Counted from the stretch's first letter, positions 11,375 to 25,022 are shown. The stretch: DNA of 64,000 nt from Angiostrongylus vasorum (GCA_018806985.1 JADANN010000018.1:2450501-2514500), one strand, 5' to 3'. Program-made: numbers and translations. The notes: a model not told the origin generated them from the sequence alone.

Positions 11375-13375
11375 TGATAGTGTGGAGAACTAACTTCGAG
11401 CTAGTTATTTCAGCAACGTTAGTGGACTAGCAAGGGCGGAATGTATTCCTCTGCACGTGCTGGGTAATCTGAGTTGCTTGTGAGTTTTAGCACAACACAG
11501 CTAATTAATCGTACGGCATGGGGGCAATAGTAGCCAATGATCTGGAAAGCGAATAAAACCTTCATTCCCACCTCCGCCTCCCACTTTGTGCCTTTTTCCT
11601 CTCAAAGCTGTTCGTTGATATCTTATTCATTTCAATCCAAATTCTAAATTAATTATCTTGCTGACTTTCTGGTTTTCATTTTCACTAACTCATTCAACAC
11701 TTTGTGCTCTAAAGAGCGCACTGGGGTGGTAACTGCCTCTGGTCACTATGGAGCTTGTTTTCCTTTTGAAGTCAAATGCCTCAGTATTGATCCTGGCCAG
11801 CAGTGTTTATTTTCCGGAAGCGGAGCGTTATGCAACTAATCGGACGTCGTCTTTCGGCCATTCTCATCAATCTTCGCACATGATTCCGATCGAAGATTTT
11901 TGTGACCTTTAAAATTTCTATCCCTTCGTCGTCGCTCCCACTCTTCTGTTTTGCACTTGTTACAACCATCACTTCATTAACTTTTATCAACTTTTGGTCA
12001 TAAGAATTTGGGAATCCTGAAGCTCTAATAAGTTATTTCGGATCTGTATTGGAACTAAAACTTTAAACACCAATCATATAGCAAACATGTTAACAATATT
12101 CTCTGATATCGAATAGAATCTGTGCACTCATTACATTTGGCAATTCTGTTTAAACCCCAATTCGACTGCATTGTATTGCGGTTCATAAACGATCCCTAAA
12201 TCTATGTTTAAATACTGCTCTTAACTTGATTCCAATTGTATTCTGAAACTCTGCACCTCTATATTTATATTTAAGTTCTGTTCCTAAATACTTAATACCG
12301 GTAATCCCTCTTAAAATAGCGCAGGAGTTGAGTATAGCAGTGGTCTGTTTTCTTCTCTTTTCCTTCCTTTTTTTCCTCTCCTTTTCTCCTGTCTCGTTAT
12401 AGAACACAACTTGGTTGAAAAACCCAGTAGTTGTGCAAAACATCTATCAAGAGAGGTTATTATCTGCTGAATTTGTCTCAAAAATCTCGCGAAATTCGCT
12501 GTGCTCAAACACAGTGGACAGACCCGGGTTCGCTGTAGTTTTGAAGATCTGGCAGTATCCTATTTCTGTCCATCGTCAGGTGATCATCTATGAAGACTAC
12601 CAATCACTTCCATTGGACTCTTCGAGAATATGCATGAGTCCTTTTTGAGTTTTGCTGCTTTGCAGCTTCTAGTCGTCTATCACTGGCAGCTTAGTAATGC
12701 TCACTGGGCTGAAGCTAGTCGTTTAATTACAGCATCGTCGATCTTCCTAACAAATTATAAAATATCTCTCAAATCTCCTCCTCATAAACAAAAACAGCCT
12801 TGAAGCTTGATTTGCTTCTGCTTATAGTTTTTTTCATCCATTTATAGATTTTTTCTAGATATTGATTGAGAAACTATTTAGCAGAGAGAGTAAGTGCTTC
12901 TGATCGCTCACAATAAATTGCTCTCGTACTTTAGTCAAATTCGATGGAGAATTTAAGTCCATTCACAAAATAGCATGTGAATGAAAAGGAGTTTAGATCT
13001 TTGTTTTCATTATGCCGTCTATCGTGATTTCCGCTGTTTAACAAACTCACTGACGTCAGTTTTTCTGATCCGAAACCGACCGGAATTTGACGTCAAACAG
13101 CTGCCAAGCGGAACGTGTTCGTAAAATGATAAATGTTGTCTGCAGAGTACGAAATCTTATGTGGCAATAATTATTTGAGCATTATTTCCGATAGGGTCAA
13201 ATGACTCAAGTACATGGCATTTCTTACGATCTCAACGTCGATTTCGTCTTCTTCAATATGAAAGGATAATGTCAATTTGTCTTATTGAGCGCTCCGAAAA
13301 CATAAGTTATTATGTTAACTTTTAATTAATGCCTATTACAATTTTTCATGGCAGAATATTACGTGAGATTCCACG

Positions 13376-13533
13376 ACAATGATGCTTAGATATTTGCGAA
13401 ACTCCTGACCGCAGGTGTCTGCGATGGGGAACGAGGGCTCTACTACCCTTACCGGGGTTTAACGCGTTCACCACCACACCACGCGGATCCTTCGTTTCAC
13501 CTGTCTCTCAGCTAGTTCTATCGATCAGCGTCA
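13376..13533 (-). mobile_element. SINE C copy
   Basis: ACAATGATGCTTAGATATTT, CGCAGGTGTCTGCGATGGGG and GTTCACCACCACACCACGC match the family in reverse. Confidence 0.8.
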
Positions 13534-15324
13534 TAAGTTATTATATTAATTGCCAAAAAGAGTTAGATCATTGCGTTTGTGTTGAAAAAATTAATGTCCC
13601 AAATTTTTGAGAATTTCGACCTTGTAGAAATCTGGGATGGGGAGTCGTTTTTGAAAACAGCCTTTGGGCAATTTTGTATGCACACGTTTAGAGCGGTTTT
13701 GGAAATCCCGAATATGTCAACATATTGGCGACTATGCTGGATTTCCAATGATTTGATTGTCCACAGGTGGACTAACCGTGTAAAGAACTTAGCACATCTA
13801 TGGAACAGACACTCAATCGCCATTAGAGTTCACATGAGCCTTTGAAACATTTTTCATTGGATTTTGATTTGAAATTTGCTTTTTGGGACAACAACATTTC
13901 TTTTCCAATTTTTACTCAAGTGCAGCGACGATCTACATGGATGAGAAATTTGCAGGTACCGTTTTATTGCGCCAGACGAAATATTGCTCGTATTCTTGAA
14001 GCTTTTTAATAGCTTGGGAAAAAAGTAAAGTAAAAACAACTCTTTGTCGAGCAGAAGAAGTAAGGTTTCCATCGCAGTAAAACAAAAAGATTTTGCAGCC
14101 GTTGGCAGGAAAATTCGGAGCTGCTCACATGGACTAAGTTCACTATGGGCTGAGATGTTTTGTTTGGAGTTGAAAGACTAAATAATTCTTACCCATGTAT
14201 GGCTCATGTATGACTCATATGGTCGCGAATGAGTGCAGTTTTTGTCCCTCTGCCAATGATTTCAAAACTAAGACTTAAATGAGCATTTTTTATCAGATGA
14301 GAAAAACAAAAAAACAGAGGCAAGGATAAGGGTTAGTATACATTTCTTGCCGACAAAACTACACTATTGGTTTTGTAGTAGGTTGAGTTGCTACACGTCC
14401 AGACATGAGTTGGTGCTTGCTGTACGATAGGCATTGCACTTTTTCTGATGCTTTCCTGGTGTCTGAGGTTGAACCAATGCGGTTTGATTGTCGTATATTT
14501 CCTTTTCATACTGAAGATTGCAGGAATATGTGACAAGTTACGTAGGCTTCTTTCCTTCCTTTCAAGATCGGTTGATGGACAGTTCGTCATAATAAGTCAT
14601 GTGCGAACAGATAAGTGCTTGATGTATAGAATGAGAGTTGTTGATACCTGCTAGGTGAATGAGCTACTTAATTCTCCTTCTTATTCGTTGTTCTCAGATT
14701 TATTTTCATGGTCGTAGCGAATGCTTTCGCGAACCTCTTCAGCTTTCATCCATCTTTTTAACCACCCATTTTTCTTTCCTTGAAATTTCTTGTCTTCCGT
14801 GCATAAATACGCATTCTTGAATGCTAGTTAATGGGCCAACACATACCCATTTCTTCATTGACAGCAAGCTTTTTGTGATGGACATAAAAAGACAAAATGT
14901 TCAGGGACATTCATCATCTCTGCTTTCCTCACACTAAAAAGATTTGCGGAAACTGTCGGTTTCCATTCAACTTATTGAAAGCACAGTCATCGTAATGGAT
15001 TACGTCCTGGAAACCTCATCTTATACCTTGGCACCTTCGTTTTTGAAGAAGGGTGGAAATGTCTCGTCCACTACAAATTTTCGGAACGTCGCCAATGTGG
15101 ATAAAAAAATTCACTGCGAATTAATATTATTAGTTGAGTTATCGTCTTTATTGTCAGCTCACTCTTATTTATAATCCAGGAAATTCTCCATAAGTTTTAG
15201 AAGAAGATCTAGTCCACATGTGGTGTTGATCGCTATGATCAAGCTTGAAGCGCATTCGGTGTTGATGGATCTTAGTTAATTGACTAATTGATCTTAGGCG
15301 TGCACCGTGAACTTGACGCCACCA

Positions 15325-15530
15325 AGAATCGCAGAGGTGATTGAAAGCATATTTGGCGCACAAATTGCCTTGCAAGAGCCTACTGACGTATGAATCGTTT
15401 TTATCCTCCCCGAAAAGTTTAGCATCAGTTCCTCGACTCCGAGGAGATAGAAGGTTTCCTTCTGCTCGGGGTTCGGGATCGAATGGCCAAGTGTGTATTG
15501 CAAGACACCTGGAACTAATCGGCTGAATGC
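15325..15530 (-). mobile_element. SINE A copy, diverged
   Basis: The blocks AGAGGTGATTGAAAGCATAT, the CCTCCC and GGATCGAATGG B-box region and GTGTATTGCAAGACACCT align with SINE A. The tRNA-like head is poor. Confidence 0.65.
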
Positions 15531-17497
15531 TCTCCTATTAATATGACGACCTTAAAAATTCTATTTATACACAATTTATACACACGCCAATCTGATGTGG
15601 AGTTCTGCAGATATTTTTCTTGAACCAAGGGTGCTCTGTACTTGGCATTTGGCAAAGTTGTATAGAAGTCTTGCTTCTCCGTAAGTTTTTTTATCGACAT
15701 GAAATATCCCAGTTGATCATAGCCGTAAGTGAGAATAAAAAAATGTGCGCAGGAAGTGGTTGGAGAACGCTGAATATGATCTGACTCCCTTTAAATCTCA
15801 TATGTTCTTTTTCAGGCTCTTAGACCCTTGAGTGTTTCGACTTTTCTGTTAAGTAGGTCTTAATACATAAGTGACCTTATGCATTAACATATATGGATGT
15901 GCGAGTAGGAAGGGTGAACCTCGTTCATTGATTTCAATGAATATTTTCTTCCCACTACTTATTCCGTCGTGGTTTCATTTCCCTTCCTGCTTTGCTTGGT
16001 TCATTTGCTATACTTTTCGTGTTCGGTTGAAAGCTTGTGCAATACAGATGTTGCAGTAGATGTGCACTATTGAGACTGTTCTCCATACTTAATAATTCAT
16101 AAAAAGAACCTTTTTTACAGCTATTTAAAGCATGCTGTACGCCGAGAGACACTAAACCTAGGCTCAAGCGGCTCCCACAGATAATCAGGCGCAATAGCTT
16201 AGTTGTTAAGCACGACCTCAAATCGTCCAACCTCGCAGGTTTTGGAAAAGGGCGTTTCCAGTGGTATGGGAAATCGTGAAATGACTGGCGTTTTTCGTCC
16301 TATAAGACGGCGTTATAAACCCTCGCAGCCGAACTTAAACAGTCTTCCACCGAATCCAGTCCTGCCTAAGGTTCTACCTAAATCTACGGTGAAGAGGTAG
16401 AGTGTTTTCACTGTTGCCAGTGTTGGAGCACCGTGATTCCTTTTTTCCAACAGCGTAATGCTAGAGGCTGTTCTCAAAAATGGATGCGATTAAAATCTTT
16501 GACTTCTCTATACAGTCAGGATAAACTAGTTGGACGTCTTCGGAGCTTTAAAAAAATTTACAAAACGCTTATCTTTTAAAGATGGTTTCATGACAAGTTT
16601 CATTTAACCATGTGGTTTATCGTCGTTTGAACCAACTTTCTGTCTGATTTTGATCTGTATCCCCATCTTCTTATGAAAATATGAATGCAGACAATCTGGC
16701 ATTCGTCAGTGCATGTGTACTGCACCTGTAGTCAGACGGATTGAATATGCTTCAATAAGACTATGGACTTCCTTTTGTGAATGCGCAGCCATCGCAAGTC
16801 ATGCATATATTGCTTTTTTGCTCGCTTTCCATTCTCTTACCTCTTACTCAGGTCTGTTCACATCACATAAACTCAAAACGAACCGACTGTAGTCTACCAG
16901 GTTAGGAAGAAGACCTATGGTTGTTTTCTCTGGTATGATAGAACAATAATTTCAGTTGCAAAGAATCTATCCATTCATTATCCCTACTAATATAAAAGTG
17001 TAAGCTACCCAATATTCGCTTCCGCTTGGCTTGCACTTTAAATCCTAGGATTACTATTCATTTCATCTATGGATATTTTAGCAGTATAGCGCATAATCGA
17101 TTTTTTAGACCGCTGACGTCTAAGGTAGTAGACAAAGCGTAATTTTATGAACTATTTCAGGGTGGAACGCGTCTGTTTTCTTGCAGAAATTCGAGATCTT
17201 CTTCATGAAAGTTCTACGTTTTGATGGCAATGAAATAGAAGCTTCTTTAGTGTTTCTTTTTCAAAGTCAACACCTCCACCAAGTAAAAATGATTGAGTTG
17301 GCTTGGCGCTTCAATTAGGCAAAAAAATGTGTCGAATAACCAGAAATGAAGAATTTTCAAAAAAAAGGAAAAAAAAACACTTTGAATCAGAGTGGATTCA
17401 TGCTGGCGTTGAAACCCTGTCGGCTAAATCGCCTATTGCCGATTGAGTGCTGAAGAGTTCCAATCAGATTCTCTATGCGAGGGCTAACCTTTTTTAG

Positions 17498-17625
17498 TCG
17501 TCGTGCTCTCTGCTCATCCGGTTCGCTCTCACCCGAAGCGAGTAATGACAGCTCCACCTCCACTTTCACTAGAATGTCGCTTCATTCTGCCACTTCTCAG
17601 CTATCCATCTTTACTCTCGAGCTTT
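17498..17625 (+). CDS. Candidate Ser/Thr-rich exon (strand uncertain)
   Basis: Between a CCTTTTTTAG acceptor and a T|GTGAGA donor the plus strand reads RRALCSSGSLSPEASNDSST then STFTRMSLHSATSQLSIFTL. The minus strand is also open here (KVEVELSLLASGESEPDEQR) and has its own plausible TTCTAG acceptor and AAG|GTTAGC donor. The phases (in 2, out 1) do not join directly to the neighbouring plus-strand exons. It is a likely exon of unknown strand. Confidence 0.35.
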
Positions 17626-19684
17626 GTGAGACGTTAATAGGACAGCATCTGATTTCTGTGAATATCCGCTATATTCTTCTATAATATTTTTGTCGCATTG
17701 TTTTCGTGCAAACATCTGACAAGTTAAAACAGTGAGCCCGTTCTCTTCTATGAAAGATTTTAAGGTTTTTTCCTCTATGAACAAGACATGCAATCATAGA
17801 AATTTCTAGTTGACCATTTAAAGGAATTATCGTGTTGGAATTCACAGTAGAAGTTTCAAGAAACACATTTAACCCTTTAAGCTATTTTTCAGTTTTCTCA
17901 ATAGAAAATCCTGGTCAGAAATAGCCAGAGAACTGCGAGGGTGATGTTCAGTGTATCCAGTTCTGTAGTGAGATGGGGCTGATTTATGTAAAGATACTTC
18001 CCGAGATAGTCATGATTGTGGATAAAATCCAACACCTCCATTACAAACGCTACTGAAAAACATTTCAAGCAAAAAACTGTCAAAATTTGAAAGGAAGGAG
18101 CTATCACGTCATAAATTCGGTCATGCAATAATTCTAGGTTACATTGATGTTGGAGTGCAATAAAAAGTTTAGCGATCCGTGACCACACAAGTTTTGCGCG
18201 GTCTAGAATGACCTACACAGGACTCATCATGATGTCTGCCTTCGTTTATGTAAAATATTCCTTATTAACTTCGAGAATAAGTTCTCAATTCGCAGCATCA
18301 AATAAGTTCGTGGACTGTCCTGTAACTTCTCGCCGACTGTTCGTTTAGTATTTCAAAACTGGCTTTCGCTTAACCTCGCTATGACCAATAAACATGAACT
18401 TAAATCGCTAAGCTTACACGAGGTTGTCATACAACTTTCATTCGGCTAACGTTAGCCGAACAAAAGTTATGTAACAACCTTATGTAAGCTCAACAGTTTA
18501 AACACATGTTGGCTTAGTATCCACCTTATGAGAGATGACATCCAGCATAAAAGTAGAGTATTCAGCTCTTCTTTATAGTCCTGTCGATGCTTCATTGAAA
18601 AAAAGTCACTGCTAAATTATATGAAATAATGTTGAGAGTTAATAGACGTTTAGCAACGAGCAAGCGGACACCTCAAGAATGTGCAAGGCCACTAATTTGA
18701 TTCCCTCTTACTCTCTTCACGCCAAATAAGTCGCCATTCTCTTGGCGTTCGCGGGATGGAGATTTTTCGCCATGCACTAAATGATAGGTGAAAAGCTCGC
18801 TGGGAGACCTTCTAAACATCACCATTCAGCCCCCTTTTTATAGTTTCAGCTTCATAAAATTGTAAATGAAACACAAATGCCGTTGCATTTGCTTCCAGCA
18901 AATTGAATAGCTGCAAGCCTTTTTTCGTGTGTTTTAACGGCCTGTAGTAATAATTTCCTGGGGGGTATTCTTTATGAATTTAAAGCTCTAAGGCTTGTCT
19001 TTTTTTCTCCGAGGCACTCCTTTTCCTAAACAATTTCGTCGAGTGGGTCTTGAACCACTATCAACAGTGGTAACGTCTAAACCTGTTCATCATCTGTCAT
19101 TATATAAGAAATAATTCATGAAATCATCAACGTGTGTTTTTAATGTATTACATGCCTAATGAAGCCGTCGTTGAACGATATCATCTTTGGTGCGTTGTCC
19201 GCCTTACCGTAATCATGTGCGACACGACGGCTAGATTGACGTCGTATAAAAGAACAAGGCAACTCCCCTGAGGATCGACGTGCTGCTGTCTTTGTGACGC
19301 TGCCACGCCAATCGCTTTTCTACGAAACACCACAAAAAACAAATTCGAGCCGGAACTAAACCAAAATATGTCAAGTCTGCGGAAACAATCCATAGTTTGG
19401 TTTTTGTGCATAAAACAATGATTATTATGATTAGTGTCTCGAATAATTTTTGCCGCTCTTAAGAAACCAGTTAGAAAGCCGAAAAGAGACTGGATTGTTT
19501 CTCAATTAGAGTTGCGATCCTTTTCTTTGGTGTTTAATGATTAGTTTTTTCGGTAATTGCAGCATTAAAATGACTGTAATCCTTTTCGTTGACATCTCTC
19601 CAGTTCTATCCTTTTTGCTCTCCCTCATTACCCATTCCATTAATGGTTTATTCGAAATAGATTACTACCATTTACCAAACCGAC
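17626..19684. other. No recognised gene apart from a miniature foldback
   Basis: A minus-strand open frame at 17898-18188 ends in a hydrophobic stretch (NITLAVLWLFLTRIFY) but has no recognisable partner exon. Confidence 0.4.
18353..18500. mobile_element. Foldback element, miniature
   Basis: A compact palindrome centred on GGCTAACGTTAGCC, with arms GCTTACACGAGGTTGTCATA and its mirror, plus an outer GGCTTTCGCTTAACCTCGC on the left. Confidence 0.75.
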
Positions 19685-20132
19685 TTCCACTTAACCTACT
19701 TAACCTCGGCGTGAATAATCGATATATCCCTTTACCCCTATGAATTGTTTAGCTTACACGAGGTCGCTATATAAGTCTTACACGGCTAACGCATGTACGC
19801 CTTTATCTTCATCAGAGCCTATGATCCGAGCCGATGTCACACAGTCGTTCATTTTCTCGATATCTTCGTGTCTTCATCGTCGAATCAAGTCGAATCTTCT
19901 TCAGTGGAGCACCTTTCTTGAACGAGGCAATCTCACCTGGCAGCGCTCTTTTATACATCGCAGTTGAGATGACCTCATTTGAGCAGTGATATACCGAAGA
20001 AGATCCAACTTGATACTACGACGAAGGCGCCACATCGATAAGACGAACGACTGTTGATCATCGACTCAGATCATCAGCTCTGAAGGAGACGAAGACGTCG
20101 AAGCGTTAGCCGAATAAAACTTCTATAAATAC
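19685..20132. mobile_element. Foldback element, subfamily 2
   Basis: Left arm TTACACGAGGTCGCTATATA ... GGCTAACGC ... CTTCATCAGAGCC; right arm GCTCTGAAGGAGACGAAGAC ... GCGTTAGCCGAATAAAAC. The outer block ACCGACTTCCACTTAACC is on the left only. Confidence 0.75.
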
Positions 20133-20392
20133 CATTCCAATTTGCTAAAATCCTACTTTGCTTTTCGATAGTTTTTTTCCTCTTCCATTTCAGTCAGCAC
20201 AATTACCCATATATGAGTATCCATTGAAAAAATCGGGTTTACTTTCGCATGCTTTTGTTCTATCCAAAATGCTACTCGTTCATTTCTCTCCACTTCTTCC
20301 CTTTAACAACTGAACATAAAGTGATTTCCAAAACAATCGATTTTTATCCAAATATTAGTGGCAAAAAGGCCGAGAGAAAGGTAAAGCAAAGC

Positions 20393-20466
20393 CTCTGGTT
20401 GGTGTAGTGGGTAGCAGGTGAACGTTCCGGAAAGTGTAGTTACGGGTTCGAACTCCAGCAGAGATT
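20393..20466 (+). repeat. tRNA-like segment (possible SINE head)
   Basis: GGTGTAGTGGGTAGC resembles an A box and CGGGTTCGAACTCC a B box, about 40 bases apart. The stems are poor, so it is not a functional tRNA. Confidence 0.4.
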
Positions 20467-20639
20467 CTGAGTTTTGTTGCTGTTTCAGTTATCACGTGAG
20501 AAAAGAATAGACAGTAAATGAAAGTTAAAACATTCAAATACCAAAATTTTAAAAATAGTCGAATGTTCGAAGAGAACGATAGCTCTTTTTCCTTGCGTCA
20601 TTCTAAGACTCCTTTTTCAAAAATTTTGTTTTACATCAC

Positions 20640-20947
20640 ACATCTTCGTATCTACGGTGTGGAATCTTACTTGCGATTCGTTTCCTCGCATCATCTTCAA
20701 ACCTTCAGCGTTCCCCCCTCGGCCGCTGTTAAGAAATTGTCGCCTTCATTTTGAATGCCGTATAATGCTAGCCGAGTTAATTCTCTGTGGAATCTTGGAT
20801 TAACTGGGCTATATCCTCTCCATCTAGATTGGAGGGAGTAAACTGTTTCCCGGACAAGTCTGCGGTTTTTTCTACTCTAGAAGAATGGGAAGCTTGGTGA
20901 GACCAGAACCGTGCTCGTGATGAACGGCATCACTACCAATGCCCTAA
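20640..20947 (-). mobile_element. SINE B copy, diverged
   Basis: Contains GCGATTCGTTTCCTCGCATC, TAATGCTAGCCGAG, AGATTGGAGGGAGT, CCGGACAAGTC and the head-side GTGCTCGTGATGAACGGCAT. Confidence 0.78.
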
Positions 20948-21455
20948 CAGGCTTCTCATCTAAAACTCTAGTCCATCAAATTCCATAAAAAGTCCTTTTT
21001 TTTTCTTTTGCTTTGCAATGCTTGGATAAATGAGTTACTCGAGTAAAATTTTTTTCCAACTTCTTCTGCTCTAACTCATTTTGATTGCTAAGTCTAAAAA
21101 TTTCCTTGACAACGGTATACACACATTCATTTTATGAATAAACCATCTGCTAGCACAACAAGAAGGACACACTGATTAGAGCAATAGAGGTTTGTTTTTC
21201 CAAAGCAGCATTTTAGCAGCTGTATTCGTATTCAACTGTCAAAATGTCTAGAAAAATGATCTTTAGACTTCCCGTCCAGGAAACATTTGGTCCGGTCTCA
21301 CAGGACCAGTCCTAATATTAGCTCCGTGTAATGTTTTCCGGATACAAATTGTTTTCCTTATGGCTTACAAAATTATACACCCAACTCTTTTTTTGTGGTG
21401 CAATAAAAGAATTTAGCGTTCTTATTAGTGCTTTGAAAATCTCGTTATATTGCAG

Positions 21456-21562
21456 ACAAACGAAGAAGAGGTGGATTTTGCTTGCGGTGGCGAGAAGGCG
21501 ATGTCGGAGACATTGGCTTTGATAGGCTTTGTCGCCATCGATAGTCCTAAGTGCAGCTATGG
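21456..21562 (+). CDS. Unrecognised plus-strand gene, exon with Cys residues
   Basis: Acceptor TATATTGCAG, donor TATGG|GTTAGT. It reads TNEEEVDFACGGEKAMSETL then ALIGFVAIDSPKCSYG. The exon is phase 0 at the start, which would also fit a direct join to exon 11065-11224, and has two leftover bases at the end. The next exon supplies the A that completes glycine. I do not recognise the family. The intron that follows holds a decayed SINE B copy. Confidence 0.7.
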
Positions 21563-21649
21563 GTTAGTTAAAACATTACATTACATCGCATCAGCGCTAC
21601 TTTTTTAAATTTTAAACGCCTGTCTTTACATGCACTTCGAGGATAGCAG

Positions 21650-21895
21650 CACTTATTGCGTTCGATTCTTCACCTCCTATCCATCAGTTACGAAGCTTTT
21701 CGAGTGTATGTTCAGCTGTTTCTTGAGGATTTCCGTCTGCCTTATGAATTTTGAATGATGGTCGAGTCGATTCTCCTCGAGTCCTGGGATAGCTGAACTA
21801 AAGAATCAGCAGTTTGACTGTAGACAGTGTACTGCTCTCAGAGGAATCGGATCCTAAATTCCCGACTGCGGAGGGATGAGAGGCCTGGAGAGCTA
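21650..21895 (-). mobile_element. SINE B copy, head lost
   Basis: Contains GATGGTCGAGTCGATTCTCC, GAGTCCTGGGATAGC and GGAGGGATGAGAGGCCTGG. It lies in an intron of the plus-strand gene. Confidence 0.75.
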
Positions 21896-22540
21896 GAGTG
21901 GGCGTCGAATTTAAACGCAGAATTGGGATTAACAGCACAGTTTCATCATTCTGTTCGCAAAGAGTTTCTTCAGAGTGGCCGCTGTCTTGGACGAAACACG
22001 GACTCGGCCAGTTATAATCGGCAGCGTTCAATTGTTGCACAACAGCAAACATTTTTGACTGTGAATCTAGAATTTATCTACAGTTTCCACCTTTCTATTG
22101 CTTATTCGAAGTACCTACCACTTATAAAACCAGAAGCCGTGTTATTCATCTTATTTTTTCACACATTAATCATGAAGCAAATTGTACGAAAGTTTAAGAA
22201 TTGAACACCCATCATTATGTAGGTACTTGATAGTCTTTAGTTCGGATAGGATCGAATATTCGATTACTCGACAAGATCCGGAAATAGGAGTTTTCGTCTT
22301 TAAACGCTGAATTCCTTGATTCCCCTTGTTAGTTCCCTGAAGGACGTTTGATGTACAAGGTGGTAATAGCTGATTCACTCAGCGAACTCTACAACTTACC
22401 ATAATTATGTAGTGAATATAGTACAGTAATGAGAAGCGGACATTTGTCTTAAATAGAGAAAACAATTTTTTCTCAAACTAGACTAAGCGGCCTTACTGTA
22501 ATAGTGAAGGCTTGAGAGATTAAGGGAGGTTTCATAGCAG

Positions 22541-22650
22541 ATTCGCAGCCGAGGATCCGGTCTATGAGAAGGCGATCGCCGAATGTTGTGCGATCAAGGA
22601 GAGCACGTCGTTCAGTAACGGAATCCTTCTAAAGTGCATCGACAAACAAC
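22541..22650 (+). CDS. Unrecognised plus-strand gene, exon
   Basis: Acceptor TTCATAGCAG, donor GTAAGT. It reads FAAEDPVYEKAIAECCAIKE then STSFSNGILLKCIDKQ, with one leftover base (C). Phase matches both the previous exon (SYG|F) and the next one (KQ|PLFPY). The base composition is richer in GC than the flanks. Confidence 0.75.
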
Positions 22651-23059
22651 GTAAGTCGCTTCACTATTCGGAAAACCTCATCTGAGCATCCATATTGCCC
22701 GCAGTGTCCTATTCACGACAATTAGTTTTGTTTAATTGTATCCACTTTTTTATTTCCGCATAGGAAGTATTTTAACAGCCTTATTTTCGTCAACATTTCG
22801 CCTTCGAGTGACTAATTCAAGTTTTCATTACTTACTTATTATATCTACGTTTTTTCTAGGTACACATCATTTCCAGTAATTACAGTATACCTAGCATAAT
22901 TAGAAAGCTAGAAAAAAGACCCCGTTGCTATGATGGGCAGATGCGGATTTAGCTGGCACATAAAGACTAGAGCAGTCGTATGGGACTTCATTTTGCAAAG
23001 AAAACAAAGTAGTATTTTGCTGAGCAAAATCTTACCAATAGTAAAAAGGATAAATAGAA

Positions 23060-23330
23060 GATAAAGCTCCCGGCGTTGATCAATCCCCTGAAGGATGCGC
23101 CATGCATTTGACTTTATGAAGCATCGTTGGAGGTGATTGAATTCATATCTGGTCTTTACAATGACTCGCGGTGGCCTACCGATGTATCGAGCAAGTGCTG
23201 CTATCCTCCCAGACAAATCTGGTACCAATTTACCGAACCCGGAGGGATGGAGGACTTGGTGGGCCTGTGGCACGGGAATCGATCCCATGTGTATTGCAGG
23301 GCGCCTCAAACCACTGCGGTACACGCGTCC
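23060..23330 (-). mobile_element. SINE A copy
   Basis: Matches the copy at 43539 along its whole length: the tail-side block TGATCAATCCCCTGAAGG, the GACTCGCGGTGGCC body, and the tRNA-like head ending ACGCGTCC at 23330. The head keeps A- and B-box-like sequence on the minus strand. It lies in an intron of the plus-strand gene. Confidence 0.88.
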
Positions 23331-23638
23331 TTTTCATTTGAGTAAATAGAAACAAAAGAGAGCAAAATTAAGAACAGTGCACGCATCAAGGAAGCAATAA
23401 AAGAAATGTCCATAAAGTGCCAGATATTCATTGTAACAAAACGTTTTCGTTCAAATGATATTTTATTATAATGTCTTTAACATATGAAAAGAAACATTAC
23501 CAATCACTGAAGTGTTAGCTGAAGTTCATAAACAAAGCTTCACCTCAATTTTATTTTTGTGCTCTTCAAGGCTCTCGCGACAATGCATAATTTCATGCTT
23601 TTGCGAAGTGGACGACTCTTCATTTTTGTTGCGCTCAC

Positions 23639-23660
23639 TGTGACACCCATAGGTGTCACA
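23639..23660. repeat. Perfect short hairpin
   Basis: TGTGACACC, a CATA loop, then GGTGTCACA. It is isolated, with no T-run or coding context to suggest a function. Confidence 0.6.
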
Positions 23661-24857
23661 CCGGCTACGGCAATTTTGTGTAGCCTTCCTCTTTGTTGTG
23701 ATTTCCGTTTTATAAATCGGTTCTCCTCTGCGTTTTGAAAAAATATCTGCGCTTCTTTTATCCTATGTATGCTCCATGTTGCTCTGTATTATCCTGCAAT
23801 GGTTTTGGTGCATATGCAACACTTGTGTATGGAGGACAAACACTCGCCGACCATGGGGTCATGCTGCTGTCAGCATTTAATGAAGTTCTATAAATTCTGC
23901 AAAAAAATAGTGCAATGTTTACCTTTTGGTTTTGACATCCTCTGATTCCAAACGATAAGTAAAAGTCATTATAAGGATTAAAAAGTAGAAAACAACAAAT
24001 TGGTCATCAAAAATGATGCTGCACATTGGATGAACCCTCTAGGTCGCACACTCTCTTCAAAAAACAGCAGTCTGTTGTTGCAAAATGAGAAATTGCGGAT
24101 GAGCTCAAACCCGAAAAACAGAAGGATTCAATCAGCTGCATGTCCTCGACTTTCGTTGGACTTGGAAACGAGAGTTCTAAGCTTCTGTTTGTGCTAAAGG
24201 AGAATGAAATTCCATGAATTTGTCGTTTAATGGTCAGCTCTAAAACAGAATCGTGCGCATTCCAACACATTTTCCACTCAACCTTTTTTCCTATTATCGG
24301 AAACAGGAACTCAGTTCAGACTGTTTCCAGGTTATCAGTGCAAGTAACCGCCAGCTGTTTTCCGTCCGAATGACATTTTCACCTTGCGCATCGCTACCTT
24401 CCTAACAACTCCTGACAACGGCTAACCCAAACTCAATTGAATGAAATCAGATCAATCAGACGAAATTGCCGAACTCCTTCTCAACTTGCGAGACCCAATC
24501 GTGTGTGACATCTTTCGCGCTGTACATCATAGTTATCAGGAAATACCTCCAGTCGCAAAAAGCGCCTAACCATTGGAAGAACTATTGAACAGTGGGCTTT
24601 AAGGCTATTAACATCTCTATATATTTAATGTAATAATGTGGCAAATTTTTCTTTTTATGATGTAACCTAACAAATCTTTATACCTACATACATTTTTTTG
24701 GCTTAGGCTTTTGCGGACATTTTGACGTTATAGCGAAAAAAAGAAGGCTTGTTTATAAAAGGTTCCAGTTTTTTTCTGAGTTGGCAATTACGTATTTGCC
24801 TTTCGAGGGTCTCCTCTTAAGCATTCATGGTATCTTCACATAATGGTGCTGTTTTAG

Positions 24858-24971
24858 CTTTATTTCCCTACCTTCACTTTTCTCAATTCCAATCGTTCGA
24901 TCAATGCAGCACTTTGCGCGAAATCGAAGAGGTGGTCAAGGCGTGTCGTGTACATGAAAGCAGTCTGTTCG
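24858..24971 (+). CDS. Unrecognised plus-strand gene, exon
   Basis: Acceptor GCTGTTTTAG, donor G|GTACGT. It reads LFPYLHFSQFQSFDQCSTLR then EIEEVVKACRVHESSLF, with one leftover G. The intron to the next exon is only 51 bases (24972-25022). It ends in TTGTCAG, and its phases match on both sides, which is the strongest evidence for this gene model. The upstream intron contains a full-length SINE A. Confidence 0.8.
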
Positions 24972-25022
24972 GTACGTCCATCTTTCAACAAACACCGATA
25001 GATGAGAAATAACCATTGTCAG

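Larger units (their letters stand above)
11375..17497. other. Long intron or intergenic stretch
   Basis: Holds SINE C (13376) and SINE A (15325) relics and no exon I can defend. An open frame at 14944-15174 (+) is coding-like, but its splice sites are unclear. A tRNA-like shadow lies near 16188-16244. Confidence 0.4.

Noticed and set aside
16188..16244. tRNA-like sequence (AATAGCTTAGTTGTTAAGC)
   Set aside because: Only the A-box side fits; the stems do not pair and the B box is poor.
22908..23324. 138-codon minus-strand open frame
   Set aside because: It coincides with a full-length SINE A.
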